Source: Klebsiella pneumoniae (GTDB lineage Bacteria > Myxococcota_A > UBA796 > SXON01). From it: a stretch of 61,063 nucleotides of DNA. Under the pieces are notes generated by a model. That model ran no database searches. It was not told the origin of the DNA and was given only the letters and a program-made list of their open reading frames with translations. A program made the position numbers and the translations under genes. Location: assembly GCA_945861635.1 (NCBI GenBank), contig CAMAWH010000029.1, positions 1 to 61,063 of the forward strand. The letters run 5' to 3'. This document shows positions 41,954-50,609 of this stretch, piece after piece; the stretch's first letter is position 1, and every line of letters begins with the position of its first letter.

Positions 41954-42829
41954 CTACGCCGACAAAAACCCCCGGCTCACCGCAAACCCGCCCGCCAGTA
42001 GTGCGGCCAACCCGAAATATTGCACCGCCATCCAGCGGCGGTGGCCGAGGGTGACCGCGGCCTCGTCCGGGCCTTCGACCTGTTTCGCCCGACGGAATCC
42101 GTAGGTGAGCGCCAGAATGAAGATCAGGACGAGCTGCGGGGCCCACGTCAAAAAGAACATCCCCACCAGCACGATCACGCCGCCGATCCACATGCTCCGC
42201 GAAAACATCGCCGCGACCCGCCCCCCGTCCAGCGGCGGCACGGGCGTGAGGTTGAACAGGTTGAGAAAGCACGTTGTGTAGGCAAGCGAAAGGAAGATGC
42301 GCACGTCCGTCAGCCCCCACACAACGAAGCAAAGCAACGCCCCCACTGCGCCGGCCACCGGCCCCGCAATCGCGATCTTTGCTTCTTCGTGAGAGGATCG
42401 GGGCTGACCTTTGAGCGCGATCATCGCCCCGAAAAAGGGGATGAACACCGGGTAACCGGCGTCGAGGCCGGCCCGTTTGATGGCGAACCCGTGCCCAAGT
42501 TCGTGGAGCAGAAGGAGCAGTACGAATCCCACGCCGAACGGCCACCCGCCGCGCATGGCCTCGAACCAGATCATCAGCACCATCGAGCCGAACGTGAAGA
42601 ACAACTTTGTGAACTTCAGCCCCTGCAACGCAACGAGGATGAACTTCCACTTGGCAAGGATGGCGAGGCCGATAGCGCCCGCGCCCGTCCACCATCCGCT
42701 GCGGTCGGACCTGGGGGCAGGAGGAATCGGCGTGTCGCGACGCTGGCCGTCGAACATGGGGTGGGGACGGTTGGGATCGGGCAGGCCGGGCGTGTGCGGA
42801 AACATTTCAGGGGGGATGGGATCGGCCAC
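41954..42829 (-). CDS. Site-2-protease-family (M50) membrane metalloprotease
   Basis: A 291-residue integral membrane protein. After a Pro-rich cytoplasmic N terminus come about six transmembrane segments. The zinc motif LLLLLHELGHGFAIKRAG lies near residue 110 and the second motif NLFNLTPVPPLDGGRV near residue 200. This places it with the short SpoIVFB/Rv-type site-2 proteases, which cut membrane proteins inside the bilayer, often anti-sigma factors. No PDZ or CBS domain is seen. It is convergent with the helicase-like gene and about 70 bp from the tRNA gene. Confidence 0.9.
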   Translation of the reverse strand: MADPIPPEMFPHTPGLPDPNRPHPMFDGQRRDTPIPPAPRSDRSGWWTGAGAIGLAILAKWKFILVALQGLKFTKLFFTFGSMVLMIWFEAMRGGWPFGVGFVLLLLLHELGHGFAIKRAGLDAGYPVFIPFFGAMIALKGQPRSSHEEAKIAIAGPVAGAVGALLCFVVWGLTDVRIFLSLAYTTCFLNLFNLTPVPPLDGGRVAAMFSRSMWIGGVIVLVGMFFLTWAPQLVLIFILALTYGFRRAKQVEGPDEAAVTLGHRRWMAVQYFGLAALLAGGFAVSRGFLSA

Positions 42830-42896
42830 GTGCTCACTCTCCGCCGGAAAAAAACGTAGGCGGGGGGAGTATCCTGCGCGCCTATCCTCGTCTCAG

Positions 42897-42973
<77 letters not shown>

Positions 42974-43119
42974 GTGCAGGCCCGGTAATCGAGCGCGCGC
43001 GTTCGGGCCACGCTGGGTTCGGCGCTGCGCGTCTGCCGGCGCGTCCGCCCGCCGCTCTCCTGCCTTTGCGATCCGCCGCCGTTCGCGGCATAGTAGGCAC
43101 TTCCCGATCGAGGCTTGCC

Positions 43120-45060
43120 ATGCGTTTTTTCCCCCGAGCCCCGGTCCTGATGTTGGCGGCGTGCTCCCTTGAAAACAACCTCGACAAGGGAAATGCGCAG
43201 CCCGATCCGTTCGATACGGGCGGCACCTGGGACCCGCCGGGAGACACGAGTGAGGACGACACGGACACGGACAGCGGCGGGGATACCGTCACGGACCCGG
43301 TTTGCGAGTCGCAGTTCTTCGATGGATCGGCCGTTGCTCAGGTCGAAGAATGCTACTCCGAAGCTCCGGAAACCGGAACGTTCAACCCGGTGGTCGAGTG
43401 GGACCGCCAGACCTTCAGCTTCAACGGCAGCTCCTCGTCCTGCATGATGCAGCCCATCGTGTGTTCACTCAATGACGACGATGGGGATGGAGATGCGGAC
43501 GACAAGGACACGTCCGACGTGGTGATCATCACGTACTCCCCCGGCGTTTTGCGGGCGATGTCGGGTGTGGACGGCACGGAGCTCTGGGGAACGGCGGGAA
43601 ACGGCGCCATCCAGATCACGGGCGGGGCGGCTTGCGGAGACATCGACAATGACGGTTGGCAGGATGTTATCGCCGCAACATCGTCGGGAGTTACCGTGTT
43701 CGACAACACCGGCGCAGAGATGTGGTCGTCGTCGAGCTGCGGCGGCGCAATGGACGGGACGTCCGACTCGCCGGCCATCCACGACCTTGACGCGGACGGC
43801 AATCCCGAGGTGATCATCGGGTCCTGCGTCCTCGAAAATGACGGCAGCCTGGCCGGAAAGGGCAATCACGGGTGGGGCAGCTCCGGCAACGTCGGATCCG
43901 CGGGCGTGTCTGGCGATATCGATCAGGACGGCGAACTCGAAGTCGTTGCGGGAAACGCCATCTATTCCAAGGATGGCACGGCGATCTGGTACAACAGTCA
44001 GACCGATGGCTACCCGGCGCTGGGCAACTTCGATAGCGACGAATTCGGGGAAATCGTCGTAACGGGTGACGCGACGATGCGCGTCCAGGACGATGACGGC
44101 ACCGTGCTTTGCACCGCCGCCATCCCGGCGGCCAGCGGCATCTACGGCGGCCCGCCCACTGTCGCGGACTTCGACGGAGACGGTGAGGCGGAGATCGGCG
44201 TCGCCGCCAACTCCACGTACACCGTATTCGAGAGCGATTGCAGCGTGCTCTGGCAGTACACCGGCACCACCGACCCCTCCTCTGGCAACACGGGATCGTC
44301 CGTGTTCGACTTCGAAGGCGATGGCATCGCGGACGTCGTCTACGCCGATGAACACTGGGTGTGGGTCTTCGACGGCGCCGACGGCACCGTGAAGATGCAG
44401 GATGCGTACCACTCCAACAACACGTGGCTGGAGTACCCAAGCATTGCCGACGTGACGGGAGATGGCTCGGCCGACATCGCCGTTTGCCACACCCCCGGCA
44501 GTTGGGGCAGCTACACGGGCGTCACGGTCTACGGGGACGCGGATGGCAGTTGGCGTGAGGGCCGTCGTATTTGGAACCAGCACGGATACAGCATTACCAA
44601 CGTGAACGATGACGGTTCGATACCCCAATTCGAGGAGACGAACTGGCTCAGCTACAACAACTATCGCTCGGGAGACCTCACACCGGGAGCTGGCTACAGC
44701 GGCCCCGACCTGTTCCCTACGATTGTTGACGTTTGCGCGGATGAATGCGGGTCGGGCGATGTCATGTTGTGGGTGTCGGTGTCCAACCAGGGCTTCAACG
44801 ACATCGAGGACGACTTCGACCTCGAAATCTGGGGAGAGGGCGGCATGGGATTGGAGCTGCTGACGACCATCCGCTGGACCGACATTGTGAAGGCGGGAAC
44901 GCAGTCGGAAGCCCTCGAAATCACGCTCACGGGCGTCGGCGTGCCCCTCAACGACCTGCTGGCCATGGTCGATGGCGGGGATGACTCCGCGGCGTCCGAG
45001 GTAGACGAATGCCACGAGGACAACAACGAGGATCGCTGGGGCGAGATCATTTGCTTCTGA
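43120..45060 (+). CDS. FG-GAP/VCBS beta-propeller lipoprotein
   Basis: A 646-residue protein. The start ATG 43120 has GAGG six bases upstream and gives MRFFPRAPVLMLAAC, a lipoprotein signal. A low-complexity acidic linker (TSEDDTDTDSGGDTVTD) precedes about eight FG-GAP/VCBS units (GDIDNDGWQDVIAATS, HDLDADGNPEVIIGS, ADFDGDGEAEIGVA, ADVTGDGSADIAVC). The C-terminal region has the conserved RRIWNQHGYSITNVNDDG and NYRSGD segments seen in large secreted proteins of Myxococcota, then a CARDB-like adhesion domain (VMLWVSVSNQGFND). Probably surface adhesion or binding; ligand unknown. Confidence 0.85.
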   Translation: MRFFPRAPVLMLAACSLENNLDKGNAQPDPFDTGGTWDPPGDTSEDDTDTDSGGDTVTDPVCESQFFDGSAVAQVEECYSEAPETGTFNPVVEWDRQTFSFNGSSSSCMMQPIVCSLNDDDGDGDADDKDTSDVVIITYSPGVLRAMSGVDGTELWGTAGNGAIQITGGAACGDIDNDGWQDVIAATSSGVTVFDNTGAEMWSSSSCGGAMDGTSDSPAIHDLDADGNPEVIIGSCVLENDGSLAGKGNHGWGSSGNVGSAGVSGDIDQDGELEVVAGNAIYSKDGTAIWYNSQTDGYPALGNFDSDEFGEIVVTGDATMRVQDDDGTVLCTAAIPAASGIYGGPPTVADFDGDGEAEIGVAANSTYTVFESDCSVLWQYTGTTDPSSGNTGSSVFDFEGDGIADVVYADEHWVWVFDGADGTVKMQDAYHSNNTWLEYPSIADVTGDGSADIAVCHTPGSWGSYTGVTVYGDADGSWREGRRIWNQHGYSITNVNDDGSIPQFEETNWLSYNNYRSGDLTPGAGYSGPDLFPTIVDVCADECGSGDVMLWVSVSNQGFNDIEDDFDLEIWGEGGMGLELLTTIRWTDIVKAGTQSEALEITLTGVGVPLNDLLAMVDGGDDSAASEVDECHEDNNEDRWGEIICF

Positions 45061-46406
45061 GACGGCTCGCGTCGTCGTCGGCACCGCCGTCGCTTCTCCT
45101 TTTCGGCTGCCACGCCGGCGTGACCATTCCGTCGAACGGCGTTGCGGAGGGTCCGACGTGGCGGGGTGAGGTGGCGCCGATCGTTGTCGCGTCGTGTGGC
45201 GAGTGTCACACAGCGGGCGGTTTGGCGCCTTTCCCACTGGATTCGTATGAGGCGGCGGCGCCCATGGCGGCCGCGATTGTGGCGGCCACCGAGAGCGGGA
45301 ACATGCCCCCCTGGGGTGCCGTCGAAACGGACGAATGCGCGCCGCGCGCAGGGTGGGAGAACGACGCAAGATTGTCAGCGGACGAGCAGGAGCTGTTGGC
45401 CGCCTGGGCCGACGCGGGCGCGCCGGAAGGGGCGCTGGAAGGCGCAGCCGACATCCCCGAGCGCGCCGATACCTCGTTGTCCGAGTTCGACCAGGAGGTC
45501 TTCCCTGACGCGCCGTATGTAACGTCCGGGCAGGCGGACGAGTTCGTTTGTTTCTCGATTGATCCAGGGCTGGAGTCGAACGTTTGGGTAACCGGCGTGG
45601 AAGTGCTTCCCGGCGATCTGTCCGTCGTACACCACGTCGTCGTAACGGCGGACCCGCACGGGGAGAGCGCGGCACTGGCCGGGCCCGACGGCGTCTATCC
45701 CTGCTTTGGCGGCGCAGAAGTCACCGACGGAACGGCGATCGGCCTTTGGGTGCCCGGCGCCTTCCCGACGCAACCGCCCGCCGGGTCGGGGTTTCCCGTC
45801 GCGGCTGGCTCGCGCATCGTGTTGCAGATGCACTACCACCCCGCCGGGAGCGCAGGAAAGTCCGACCTCACAGGCGTGCGCCTCGCGTACCAGAAGCGCC
45901 CTCTCGCCAAGACCGCCTACCTGACGGGCGTTGGCAATTCCTACGACGCCGCCACGGGACTGCTGAGCGGACCCGACGACCGTTACGACGTCCCCGAGTT
46001 CCGCATTCCCGCGGACTCGAGCGCGCACACGGAGACGTTGAAGGTGGATTTTGGCGATATCGGTGGCCGCTACGACGTGTGGGCGATGGAAGCGCATATG
46101 CACATGGTCGGCGTGGACCTGCTTGCCACGATTGAGCACCCCGACGCTGGCACAGACAGCGAGTGCCTCATCCACGAACCAGCTTGGGACTTCGACTGGC
46201 AGCGACTCTACGTCTACGATCGGCCCGTCGTCACCGTCGGCGATAACGACGTCATCACCATCCGCTGCACCTACAACAACACAGTGGACAATCCTGGCGT
46301 AGAACGAGCATTAGCGGACGCAGGGCTCAACGCTCCCACGGATGTCTATATGGGAGAGTCCAGCTACGATGAGATGTGTATTGTGGTGTTTGGGATCACC
46401 TACTGA
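45051..46406 (+). CDS. Cytochrome-c-motif/copper type II monooxygenase-like lipoprotein
   Basis: About 451 residues from a TTG overlapping the previous stop; the leader LLLRRLASSSAPPSLLLFGC ends in a possible lipobox Cys. A short c-type heme motif CGECH occurs near residue 45. The rest matches the PHM/dopamine monooxygenase fold: CuH site HHVVV, then QMHYHP, CuM site AHMHM, and the Met ligand in YDEMC at the C terminus. These enzymes hydroxylate C-H bonds using two coppers and an electron donor. The fused heme motif could be that donor (inference). It is coupled to the FG-GAP lipoprotein gene. Confidence 0.82.
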   Translation: MLLRRLASSSAPPSLLLFGCHAGVTIPSNGVAEGPTWRGEVAPIVVASCGECHTAGGLAPFPLDSYEAAAPMAAAIVAATESGNMPPWGAVETDECAPRAGWENDARLSADEQELLAAWADAGAPEGALEGAADIPERADTSLSEFDQEVFPDAPYVTSGQADEFVCFSIDPGLESNVWVTGVEVLPGDLSVVHHVVVTADPHGESAALAGPDGVYPCFGGAEVTDGTAIGLWVPGAFPTQPPAGSGFPVAAGSRIVLQMHYHPAGSAGKSDLTGVRLAYQKRPLAKTAYLTGVGNSYDAATGLLSGPDDRYDVPEFRIPADSSAHTETLKVDFGDIGGRYDVWAMEAHMHMVGVDLLATIEHPDAGTDSECLIHEPAWDFDWQRLYVYDRPVVTVGDNDVITIRCTYNNTVDNPGVERALADAGLNAPTDVYMGESSYDEMCIVVFGITY

Positions 46407-46415
46407 TCCGGCGGT

Positions 46416-48809
46416 CTACCTGCCCCCGCCATGGAACAGGTAAAGGACGCCAAGCCCGCCGCCCTCCACTGGATCTCCGATGGCAATCGTGTCCTGTCCG
46501 GTGTTTTCCAAATCGGCGCCACCCAAGGCAAATGTGGAGTAGCTCTCCATGCCTGACCAACTGGCGCCGGCGCTTCCCAGCACGATCGTTCCCGAAACCG
46601 GTCCATATTCCAACCACGCGGACCCGAAGTAGCCCCCGACGAGCACGTCGGTGACGTCGTCGCCGTCAACGTCCAGCTCCCCCAGAGAGAACCCAGCATA
46701 CGCCGAGGTCGCAGGACCATAGAGGGCAGCCTCCGGGCTGCCGCTCACCATGGAGGACGGTGGGCCGAGGTAGACATCGGTCTGCCCAGTGTTTGAATAG
46801 GCGTGATAGTTCCCGACGGCAATGTCGGCGTAGCCATCGCCATTCGCGTCGGGGAGCATCGTGAGTGAATCGAGGTTGCCGGCGGCAACGTGCCCCAATT
46901 CGGTGCTCGCAATGTTGCTGATGCCTGCGGCGGCATCCGCACCGGAAACGAGGCGAGCAACCGCGCTACCGTCGTTGTCTGCGACGAGAATGTCCTCCGT
47001 CCCATCGCCATCCACGTCCTCTCCCGCGTCGAAACAGTGCTCGCCGCCGCCCGTACTCGTGGTCGTGATGAGGCCGCCGGCTGTCGGCGCAAGATCGACC
47101 TTGAGGATGGAAGAACTCGTGGAGCCGAACGTGACGAGATCATCCATGCCGTCGGCATTGACGTCGGCGAGGCGAATGTCAGTTGGATACGCCGTGGCCG
47201 GATTCACATCGGCGGAACCGGTGGCATACGGGAGGGACGCGGTGATCGGACCGTAGAACACGTAGCCTGCGGCGCCGTAGTCATTCCTTGGGTAGGCGAA
47301 CACGACATCCTCGTTCCCATCTCCATCCCAATCTCCGACGTCGATCCCTGCGAAGGTGATTGCGGGCGCGCCGATCGTGATGAGCGTGCTCGGATCGATT
47401 CTTCCGGAGGTCGGCCCCCCGACGATGGCGAGGTATCCGGTCGAGGACGACACGACCAAGGCGTCTCCTGCACCGCCAAGCAGGTTCCCGCCGTTTCGCA
47501 CCCACGTCGAGCCTCCTGTGGCGGTCCACGAGACACTCGCGTCGGCATCACTCGTCGTCAGCGCCCCAATCGGCCCGCAGCCGTCATCGGCGGTTCCGCT
47601 GCAATCGTCGTCGATGCCGTCGTCACAGGTTTCGGCGCCGGCTGGCGAAATCGCACCGTCGGTGTCGTCACAATCGTCGGCGTTATCGACGCGCCCGCTG
47701 GGGGCGGTACAAGCCGCTGCGGCGGTGCCGGCACCGTAGCCATCCGCATCGGTGTCGGCGTACCAGGGCGGCGCGTCGGCGGCGCTGTCTTCGTCGGTGG
47801 TGCCGTCACAGTTTTCGTCGGCTCCGCCGCACAGTTCGATGCCGCCGGGAAAGCTGGCTGCGCTGCTGTCATCGCAGTCCGTTGCGTTCGTGACGTAGCC
47901 GGCCGGTGCGTCGCAAGCTGCGAAGGTGACCGAGGCATCGCCGAACGTGTCACCGTCATCGTCGTAGTACCAGGTGGTCGGGTCGATGGCAGAGTCGTCC
48001 ACGACGCTATCGCAGTCGTTGTCGACGTCGTCGCACAGCTCACTGGCGACGGGATTGATCGCGGCGTCATCGTCGTCACAATCGTCGGCGTTGGCAACGT
48101 AGCTGTCCGGCTGGGCGCAGGACTCGATGCGGATTGCGCTGCGGCCATAGCCGTCTACGTCGAGGTCGAGGTACCAGGAGATGGGGTCGATTCCGTCTTC
48201 ATCGACGGTTCCGTCACAGTCGTCGTCCAACGTGTTGCAGTACTCGTCCGCGCGGGGGTGCGTGGCGACGTCGAGATCATCGCAGTCACCGCCTTCCGTC
48301 GCGAGGCCGTCGGCGTTGGCGGGGCACGCGACGATGGGGTCGTTGTCCTCGCCGTAGCCGTCCGCGTCGTCATCTCCATAATAGGTGGTGGCGTCGGTGA
48401 TGCCGTCGTCGGCATCGTCGATCTCGCCGTCACAGTCGTCGTCGAGGGTGTTGCAAACCTCGGCAGCGCCGGCGTGGACGGCTTCGTTCGCGTCGTCACA
48501 GTCATCGGCGTTCGCAACATGACCAGCGGGCGCTGTACATGCGGTGGCGGCCGAGGCCCCCGCACCCTCCCCATCTCCATCCCCATCGACATACCAGTTC
48601 GTGCCCGCACCGACGGCAGCGTCCGTATCGTCACAATCATCGGCGTTCGCGACGTACCCGGCCGGCGGACCGCAGTCCGAAGTGGAGTATTCGGCGTTGC
48701 CGAGTCCGTCCGCGTCGACGTCTGCGTACCAGGCGGTGGGCGCGGTGCAAGCGTCCGAGCCCGCGGGGCCCGTCGCCGAAATCGTACAGGCAAGGACTAT
48801 AGTGAGCAT
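46416..48809 (-). CDS. MopE-repeat/FG-GAP lipoprotein (third)
   Basis: About 797 residues from ATG 48809 (MLTIVLACT; a GTG 15 bases upstream is also possible). A very short lipoprotein leader is followed by about six MopE units, the first lacking its second half (NADDCDDTDAAVGAGTNWYV). A spacer SVSWTATGGSTW comes next, then FG-GAP units (GDWDGDGNEDVVFAY, ADVNADGMDDLVTFG, EDVDGDGTEDILVAD, GELDVDGDDVTDVLVGG). Same architecture as the two proteins at 27.8-35.2 kb, on the other strand. It is convergent with the copper protein gene, with only 9 bp between. Confidence 0.88.
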   Translation of the reverse strand: MLTIVLACTISATGPAGSDACTAPTAWYADVDADGLGNAEYSTSDCGPPAGYVANADDCDDTDAAVGAGTNWYVDGDGDGEGAGASAATACTAPAGHVANADDCDDANEAVHAGAAEVCNTLDDDCDGEIDDADDGITDATTYYGDDDADGYGEDNDPIVACPANADGLATEGGDCDDLDVATHPRADEYCNTLDDDCDGTVDEDGIDPISWYLDLDVDGYGRSAIRIESCAQPDSYVANADDCDDDDAAINPVASELCDDVDNDCDSVVDDSAIDPTTWYYDDDGDTFGDASVTFAACDAPAGYVTNATDCDDSSAASFPGGIELCGGADENCDGTTDEDSAADAPPWYADTDADGYGAGTAAAACTAPSGRVDNADDCDDTDGAISPAGAETCDDGIDDDCSGTADDGCGPIGALTTSDADASVSWTATGGSTWVRNGGNLLGGAGDALVVSSSTGYLAIVGGPTSGRIDPSTLITIGAPAITFAGIDVGDWDGDGNEDVVFAYPRNDYGAAGYVFYGPITASLPYATGSADVNPATAYPTDIRLADVNADGMDDLVTFGSTSSSILKVDLAPTAGGLITTTSTGGGEHCFDAGEDVDGDGTEDILVADNDGSAVARLVSGADAAAGISNIASTELGHVAAGNLDSLTMLPDANGDGYADIAVGNYHAYSNTGQTDVYLGPPSSMVSGSPEAALYGPATSAYAGFSLGELDVDGDDVTDVLVGGYFGSAWLEYGPVSGTIVLGSAGASWSGMESYSTFALGGADLENTGQDTIAIGDPVEGGGLGVLYLFHGGGR

Positions 48810-48877
48810 GCCCGAGCCTATCACGACGCCACTGGCCTACGACACCGCTCGGCGGGCGCGAGCCGCTGGCCCGCCGG

Positions 48878-49294
48878 CTATCCGCCGGGAGGCGCCTCCC
48901 CCTGCCGCGGCACTCCCTTCCGCGCCGCCAGCACCGGGAAGGCAACGACGAACGTGTAGATCGCCAGCCCCGTTCCCAGCGGGAAGCTACTCAATTGCAG
49001 GATTGCAAGGAGGACGACAGTTACAAGCGCCCACAAGCGCCCCTTGCGCACCCCCATCCCGGCGACGAACCCGAGGATGCCGATGGCGGCAAAGAGGCCG
49101 CCGAGCACCAGGCCGAACCCGCCGAACAGCCAGCCGACCCACTCGGGCGCAGGCTCGCGCGTGTGGGTATCCGGTAGCACCGTCGCCATGGCGCCCATGC
49201 CGCCGAACATCGCGCCGACGCCGATGCCGACGGCCGTCGTCAGCGCGGACCAGATCATCCACAGCAGCCCGAGAGTCTTCTGAGGTGTCAACAT
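48878..49294 (-). CDS. Small membrane protein with four predicted transmembrane segments
   Basis: A 138-residue protein starting MLTPQKTLGLLWMIWSAL. Hydrophobic helices lie at about 8-28, 50-80 (two short ones around GWLFGGFGLVLGGLFAAIG) and 95-125 (LWALVTVVLLAILQLSSF). No conserved polar active site is evident. Its ATG overlaps the stop of the deaminase-like gene (AATGTTGA), so they are co-translated. Function unknown. Confidence 0.7.
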   Translation of the reverse strand: MLTPQKTLGLLWMIWSALTTAVGIGVGAMFGGMGAMATVLPDTHTREPAPEWVGWLFGGFGLVLGGLFAAIGILGFVAGMGVRKGRLWALVTVVLLAILQLSSFPLGTGLAIYTFVVAFPVLAARKGVPRQGEAPPGG

Positions 49295-50109
49295 TCCTTC
49301 ACCCGCCGGAGTTCCTCGGATAGCGTGATGTCGGAGAACAACGTGTTGTCTGTGCAGACGACGACGCGGATGCCGAGCGCCCGCCAGCGCGCCAACGGAT
49401 GCGCCGCTATCGACGGAATGACGCCGGTGTGAACGTTCGACGTCGGACACGCCTCGATGAGAACGTCGCGATCAAGAACGAGATCGACGACGGCGGGGTC
49501 GTCGAGCAGGGTCGTTCCGTGGCCGATGCGTCGGGCGCCGAGGACTTCGATGGCGACGCGAATTTCGGCGGGCGGACGCCCCTCGCCGGCGTGGACGGTG
49601 CGGTCGAGGCCCATCGTTTCGGCACGACGGAACGGGCCGGCGTAATCGGCGAGTTGCCACCTGTGTTGCGGAGCCGGCCCCCCCGCCAGATCGATGCCCA
49701 CGGCGCCGGGCCGCGTCGCCGCTACGTTCACGAGGTGGTCGAGCACGCGCGGGTCTTCGCCGTAGAGCCCGCACAGCAGGATGCCCGCTCGGCCGGCGGC
49801 GCCTTCCAACGCGGCGTCTACGATGTCCTCGATGTGGCCGCCGTGTAACTGGGGAGCGAAGCGGATTTGTAGGGTCGAAACGTCATCGGCGGCGGCATCC
49901 TCACACATCTCGCTCGCGACGCGACGTACGGCCGCTGCCGACTGTAGCAGCGAGAGCGTGAAGGCGAACCGCGCCAGCGCAGCGTCCAAACCCATGCCGG
50001 GGGTGAAGCGGAGGTCCGGCGGGACGGCAAGGTCGAGGCGCGCGGCGAGATCGCGGACGGTGGAGGGGCGGAGGGAGCCGTCCAGGTGGCGATGGATGTC
50101 GGTGAGCAT
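49288..50109 (-). CDS. Adenosine deaminase family protein, short at the C terminus
   Basis: A 273-residue amidohydrolase. Zinc ligands H6 and H8 are in DIHRHLDGS, followed by RTVHAGEG (His and catalytic Glu), RIGHGT, EACPTSN and VVCTDNTLFS. These are all the motifs of adenosine/adenine/AMP deaminases. Usual lengths are 320-350; here the chain stops 22 residues after the CTDN block, missing the last helices. The stop is used by the coupled downstream gene, which argues for natural truncation over an assembly error. Substrate is probably a purine nucleoside or base. Confidence 0.85.
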   Translation of the reverse strand: MLTDIHRHLDGSLRPSTVRDLAARLDLAVPPDLRFTPGMGLDAALARFAFTLSLLQSAAAVRRVASEMCEDAAADDVSTLQIRFAPQLHGGHIEDIVDAALEGAAGRAGILLCGLYGEDPRVLDHLVNVAATRPGAVGIDLAGGPAPQHRWQLADYAGPFRRAETMGLDRTVHAGEGRPPAEIRVAIEVLGARRIGHGTTLLDDPAVVDLVLDRDVLIEACPTSNVHTGVIPSIAAHPLARWRALGIRVVVCTDNTLFSDITLSEELRRVKEC

Positions 50110-50609
50110 CGCGGGCCAGTGTACCGCTCCGTGGGGCAGACCTGCTGCCTTCGCCCGTGCTCACCTGGTACGACGTCCTCTTCCGGGGCTGCGACGCGGC
50201 CGCCAAGCGCGGGCGGCGAACCGAGGCGTGAGGCGCCGCCGCCAAGCGGGGCTGCGAAGCCCTCCCTCGATCCGTCGTGTTTGGCCGCGCGCTGCGCCGT
50301 CGCGCGCGCTGCGCCGTCGCGCGCGCCCCCAAAAGACACCGCCTGAAACAAGACGTCGAAACGGAGGAACGGGTGGCGTGATCCGTGGTCACCCGATGAG
50401 CGAACGCCCGGGGCAGGCCTCGCTGTCAGCTGCGACTGCACGAAGATCAACCGTCAGGCCCCCCCGCAGAGACCGACATCGCACGGTTCTTCGGACTCGG
50501 GGCACTCTCCGTTCACCGTTCACCGTTCACCGTTCACCGTTCACCGCTCAACGGTCGCCAGGTACCCGTTGGCGATGGCGATGGCGGTCAGTGTGCATGG
50601 CGATCGAGC
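50110..50609. other. 500-bp intergenic region with simple repeats, no gene seen
   Basis: No reading frame with convincing codon use. It holds two tandem 17-bp units GCGCCGTCGCGCGCGC(T/C) at 50294-50327 and the 7-bp tandem array described separately. It should contain the promoter of the deaminase gene, which starts at its left edge and runs leftward. The Tat-signal protein gene ends at its right edge. Confidence 0.6.
50509..50550. repeat. Tandem array of a 7-bp unit (CCGTTCA)
   Basis: Five perfect CCGTTCA units followed by one CCGCTCA, head to tail without spacers. It lies 60 bp from the stop of the TIM-barrel gene. A heptamer array like this is prone to copy-number change. Confidence 0.9.

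Noticed and set aside
50509..50550. Possible CRISPR array
   Set aside because: Units are 7 bp, contiguous and without spacers; no cas genes are present.
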